Source of the DNA: Collimonas rhizosphaerae
Lineage (GTDB): Bacteria > Pseudomonadota > Gammaproteobacteria > Burkholderiales > Burkholderiaceae_D
Length of the DNA: 64,000 bases
Assembly: GCF_038896935.1 (NCBI RefSeq)
Contig: NZ_JBANDC010000011.1
Span: 62,001-126,000 of the forward strand
Direction: 5' to 3'
The notes under the pieces: model-generated
The model's input: only the letters and a program-made list of their open reading frames with translations
What the model was told of the DNA's origin: nothing
Database searches by the model: none
Made by a program: the position numbers and the translations under genes
Part shown: piece after piece, positions 61,038 through 64,000 of the stretch
Layout: each line of letters opens with the position of its first letter
How positions within the stretch are numbered: position 1 is the stretch's first letter

Positions 61038-62108
61038 TCAGGGCAGTTTCGCCAGCTGCAGCGTCAGCAGGTCGAAAAAACCCTGGGTGTCGCCTTCCGT
61101 GATCCAGCGTGCGTTCTCGGGGCGCTTGGTCGAACGGTAGTAGTCGACCACGGTGGCGCCGAACGTCAGCCCTTCCCGGGTATCGACCTCGACATTGGCC
61201 ATCCGGCCCTTGAACAGCTCCGGCCGCAGCAGGTAGCCGATGGTGGTGGCGTCATGCACCGGGCCGCCCGGCAAGCCGTACTGCTTGATATCGTGCTCGA
61301 CATAGGCGTCGAGGATGTCGGCGGCGATCTTGCCGGCCTGGTTGCCGATCTTGCGCAGGCGGTCTATGCGCTCCGGGCTGGTCAGCATCTTGTGCGTCAC
61401 GTCCAGCGGGATCACGGTGATCGGCAAGCCGCTCTTGAACACCACGTCGCTGGCGTGCGGATCGGCGAACACGTTGAATTCCGCCGCCGGCGTGATATTG
61501 CCGCCGTTGAAATGGGCGCCGCCCATCATCACGATTTCCTTGACGCCCTGCCTGATCCCGGGATTTTCGTTCAGCGCCATGGCCAGGTTGGTTTGCGGCC
61601 CGAGCGTCACGATCGTCATGCTTTGCGGTTTCGCAGCCAGCAGCGTATCGATCAGGTATTGCACCGCATTGCCTTTGGCCAGCGGCTGTTTCGGCTCGAA
61701 CACCTTGACGCCGGTGACGCCTTCCGCGCCATGCACTTCGGCGGCATAGATCGGCGTCCTCAGCATCGGGCGGTCGCAGCCGGCATACACCGGCACATCC
61801 GGCCGGTTGGCCCATTCGCGCACCATGCGCGCATTGCGCGAGGTGGTGTTCAGCTGCACGTTGCCGGCGACCGTGGTCAGCGCCCGCACGTCCAGCTTGT
61901 CGCGGGCCGACAAGGCCAGCAGCAAGGCGATCACGTCGTCGGCGCCGGGGTCGGTGTCGATGATCAACGGCACGGGACCAGCCGTCGCCGCCAGCGCCGA
62001 ACCCATCGGCATGGCGCTTAGCAGCAGGCCGCCGGTCAGCAGCCTGCTGCCCTGGGCCAGGAAATTACGGCGAGCCATGGCGGCATCCTCCAGTGAGTGT
62101 CTTGTCAT
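61038..62108 (-). CDS. exported inosine/uridine-preferring nucleoside hydrolase
   Basis: 356 residues from the ATG at 62108, supported by AAAGGA 7 nt upstream. The N-terminus has a twin-arginine-like signal (ARRNFLAQGSRLLTGGLLLS, Arg13-Arg14, then hydrophobic, cleavage near ALA-AT). The catalytic domain begins with LIIDTDPGADDVIALLLAL, the calcium-binding Asp cluster (51-58). VHDATTIGYLLRPELF is the second metal/active-site motif. Splits ribonucleosides to base and ribose. Export to the periplasm is unusual for the family as known from E. coli. Confidence 0.9.
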   Translation of the reverse strand: MTRHSLEDAAMARRNFLAQGSRLLTGGLLLSAMPMGSALAATAGPVPLIIDTDPGADDVIALLLALSARDKLDVRALTTVAGNVQLNTTSRNARMVREWANRPDVPVYAGCDRPMLRTPIYAAEVHGAEGVTGVKVFEPKQPLAKGNAVQYLIDTLLAAKPQSMTIVTLGPQTNLAMALNENPGIRQGVKEIVMMGGAHFNGGNITPAAEFNVFADPHASDVVFKSGLPITVIPLDVTHKMLTSPERIDRLRKIGNQAGKIAADILDAYVEHDIKQYGLPGGPVHDATTIGYLLRPELFKGRMANVEVDTREGLTFGATVVDYYRSTKRPENARWITEGDTQGFFDLLTLQLAKLP

Positions 62109-62163
62109 TCTCGGTCCTTTCATCAAGCGTCTGTGACCAGGTCCGCAGCCGCGGCTGCCGGAC

Positions 62164-64000
62164 TTACAGCCAGGCGCCGCGCAGAGTCTGGACCTGCTGC
62201 TGCAGATATTCCGGGGTGGCCTGCTCCGGCGCGACCACATCGCCGACCGCCAGCTGCAAGGCCGACAGCGGACCGCGCTTGAACGAGCGCTGGAAAGGAT
62301 TGCCCGCACTCCGGGTCCACATGCTGCCCCACAAGCCGCTCAGGGCCATCGGGATCACCGGCACCGGCGTGCGTTCGACGATTTTACTGATGCCGCCGCG
62401 GAATTCGTTCATTTCGCCGGTGCTGGTCAGCTTGCCCTCGGGGAAAATGCAGACCAGGTCGCCGTCTTCCAGCGCCGCTGCGATCTGGTCGAAGGCGCGC
62501 TCCATCAGCTGCGGATTCTCCTTGGCCGGCGCAATCGGGATCGCCTTGGCGGTCTTGAACAGCCAGGCCAGCAGCGGGATCTTGAAAATCCGGTGATCCA
62601 TGACGAAGCGGATTGGCCGCGGGCTGGCGGCCATGATCACGATCGCATCGACGTAGCTGACGTGGTTGCAGACCAGCACCGCGGCGCCCTCGTCCGGGAT
62701 GCGGTCGCGGTTGACGGTATGCACGCGGTGGATGGTGTGGATCAGTATCCAGGCCGCGAAACGCACCAGGTATTCCGGCACCACGGTGAAGATGTACAGC
62801 GCCACCAGCGCATTCAGGATCGCCGTCACCAGGAAAATCTGCGGGATGGTGAAGCCGGATTGCAGCAGCACCATCGCCACCAGCGCCGCCACCACCATGA
62901 ACAAGGCGTTCATGATATTCATGCCGGCAATGGTGCGCGACAGGTGCCGGCGGTCGCAGCGGGTCTGGATCACCGCGAACAGCGGCACGATATACAGGCC
63001 GCCGAACAAGCCGATCATCACGCAATCGAACAGGATGCGCCAGCTGCCGTGCTGCTGCACGAAACCGGCCATGTCGACCGCCGTGGTGTTGGCATAGCCG
63101 ATGCTGGCCAGGAACAGGTCGAGGCCGAACACCGACAGGCCGATCGCGCCAAACGGCACCAGGCCGATTTCCACCTTGTGGCCCGACAAGCGTTCGCACA
63201 GCAGCGAACCGGCGCCGACGCCGAGCGAGAACACCGTCAGCAGCAGCACAAAAACGCTATGGTCGCCATGCAGGTAGTTTTTCGCGTACAGTGGAAACTG
63301 CGCCAGCATGATGGCGCCGTAGAACCAGAACCAGGAATTGGCCAGCATGGCCAGGAACACCGGCCGGTTCTTGCGGGAAAAGCCCAGGTTGCGCACGGTT
63401 TCGGTGATCGGGTTCCAGTTGATCTTCAGCGCGGGCTCTGCGGCCGGCGTCAGCGGGATGCCGCGGCTGAACAGCCAGCCGACAACCGCGATCGCCACCG
63501 TGCCGCCCGCCACCAGTTCGATGCCCCACGGCTTGTGCACCACCAGCACCGCGCCCAGCACTTCGCCCAGCAGGATGCCGACGAAGGTTCCCATTTCGAT
63601 GATGCCGTTGCCGCCGACCAGTTCGTCCTGGCGCAGCTGCTGCGGCAGGTAGGCGTACTTGACCGGTCCGAAGATGGTCGAATGGATGCCCATGCCGACC
63701 ACCGCCAGGATCAGCAGCCACAAGGTATGCGTCATCCAGCCGGCGGCGGCGACCGCCATGATGATGATTTCCAGCACCTTGACGTAGCGCGCCAGGCGCG
63801 ATTTTTCGAACTTGTCGGCGAGCTGGCCGGCGGTCGCCGAAAACACCACGAACGGCAGGATGAACAGGCCCGGGATCAGGTTGTTGAGCAGGCTGACGTT
63901 CATGCTGGTCCAGCTCAGCGCTTCGTAGGTCAGGATCGTCAGCAAGGCGGTCTTGAACACGTTGTCGTTGAACGCGCCGAAAAACTGGGTCCAGAAGAAA
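62164..64000 (-). CDS. MFS transporter-acyltransferase fusion (LplT-PlsC type), 5' end outside window
   Basis: At least 612 codons; the frame is open to the right window edge (reads FFWTQFFGAFNDNVFK, close to the true start). Residues about 1-400 form an LplT-like MFS domain with about 12 spans. The C-terminal 180 residues are a PlsC acyltransferase with motif I NHVSYVD and motif III FPEGKLT. This couples lysophospholipid flipping with re-acylation. The AMP-ligase (Aas) domain found in three-part versions is absent; the protein ends after the acyltransferase. It lies about 55 bp upstream of the nucleoside hydrolase on the same strand. Confidence 0.92.
   Translation of the reverse strand, partial: FFWTQFFGAFNDNVFKTALLTILTYEALSWTSMNVSLLNNLIPGLFILPFVVFSATAGQLADKFEKSRLARYVKVLEIIIMAVAAAGWMTHTLWLLILAVVGMGIHSTIFGPVKYAYLPQQLRQDELVGGNGIIEMGTFVGILLGEVLGAVLVVHKPWGIELVAGGTVAIAVVGWLFSRGIPLTPAAEPALKINWNPITETVRNLGFSRKNRPVFLAMLANSWFWFYGAIMLAQFPLYAKNYLHGDHSVFVLLLTVFSLGVGAGSLLCERLSGHKVEIGLVPFGAIGLSVFGLDLFLASIGYANTTAVDMAGFVQQHGSWRILFDCVMIGLFGGLYIVPLFAVIQTRCDRRHLSRTIAGMNIMNALFMVVAALVAMVLLQSGFTIPQIFLVTAILNALVALYIFTVVPEYLVRFAAWILIHTIHRVHTVNRDRIPDEGAAVLVCNHVSYVDAIVIMAASPRPIRFVMDHRIFKIPLLAWLFKTAKAIPIAPAKENPQLMERAFDQIAAALEDGDLVCIFPEGKLTSTGEMNEFRGGISKIVERTPVPVIPMALSGLWGSMWTRSAGNPFQRSFKRGPLSALQLAVGDVVAPEQATPEYLQQQVQTLRGAWL

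Noticed and set aside
60967..61140. Plus-strand ATG with a perfect AGGAGG in front, between aroC and the nucleoside hydrolase
   Set aside because: The ribosome-site match is striking, but the frame runs antisense into the nucleoside hydrolase, contains the terminator hairpin and gives no recognisable protein.

Overview
The window is one contiguous, gene-dense stretch of a high-GC betaproteobacterial chromosome. Gene content and order (uvrC-pgsA-tRNA; nagZ-acpS-pdxJ-recO-era-rnc-lepB-lepA; mucD-rseB-rseA-rpoE; fabF-acpP-fabG-fabD-fabH-plsX-rpmF-yceD; rluC divergent from rne) point to Burkholderiales, most likely Oxalobacteraceae (Collimonas/Herbaspirillum/Janthinobacterium type). The genus is an inference from general knowledge, not from a search. 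No insertion sequence, prophage, CRISPR array or plasmid function was seen.

Layout. (1) 1-9936 is accessory metabolism: a 5'-truncated alpha/beta hydrolase, an EamA exporter divergent from an Lrp/AsnC regulator, and a seven-gene minus-strand operon divergent from an IclR regulator. The operon encodes a polyamine/opine-type ABC importer (ATPase, two permeases, binding protein) wrapped around a three-part flavin/iron-sulfur dehydrogenase of the HcnABC/opine-oxidase/sarcosine-oxidase type. It looks like an uptake-and-oxidation module for an unidentified amine, opine or imino acid. (2) 10201-21552 holds the tRNA-Gly/Cys/Gly cluster, pgsA and uvrC, then a housekeeping run read right to left from lepA to nagZ and linked by several 4-bp stop/start overlaps. 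(3) 21890-26665 holds a glutaredoxin-like gene and the envelope-stress module rpoE-rseA-rseB-mucD, with a sigma-E-type promoter in front of rpoE. (4) 26684-33323 is the fatty-acid/phospholipid synthesis operon, with rpmF and yceD at its head. (5) 33461-38535 holds maf and a tetrapyrrole-methylase-family gene on the plus strand, converging on the rluC-gph-Rieske-sppA operon. (6) 38536-42338 is the long rne leader and rne. (7) 42567-47855 is a molybdenum-cofactor operon (moaA-mobA-moeA) with a GNAT and a nucleotidyltransferase gene attached, then small enzymes and a lipoprotein. (8) 48083-54480 is a Fur-box-led heme uptake operon (TonB receptor, HmuS, HmuT, HmuU, HmuV). (9) 54529-64000 holds rmuC, a truncated hemoglobin, a large FtsX-type permease with a DUF4126 partner, aroC, an exported nucleoside hydrolase and a 5'-truncated MFS-acyltransferase fusion.

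Functional links: the central part couples membrane lipid synthesis, protein translocation/processing and envelope-stress control, a conserved Burkholderiales neighbourhood. The most open functional question is the substrate of the operon at 2219-8914. The most unusual local structures are the duplicated tRNA-Gly/terminator cassette around tRNA-Cys, a terminator-like stem ending about 16 nt before the lepA start, and a run of small hairpins in a gene-poor gap at 34892-34987.
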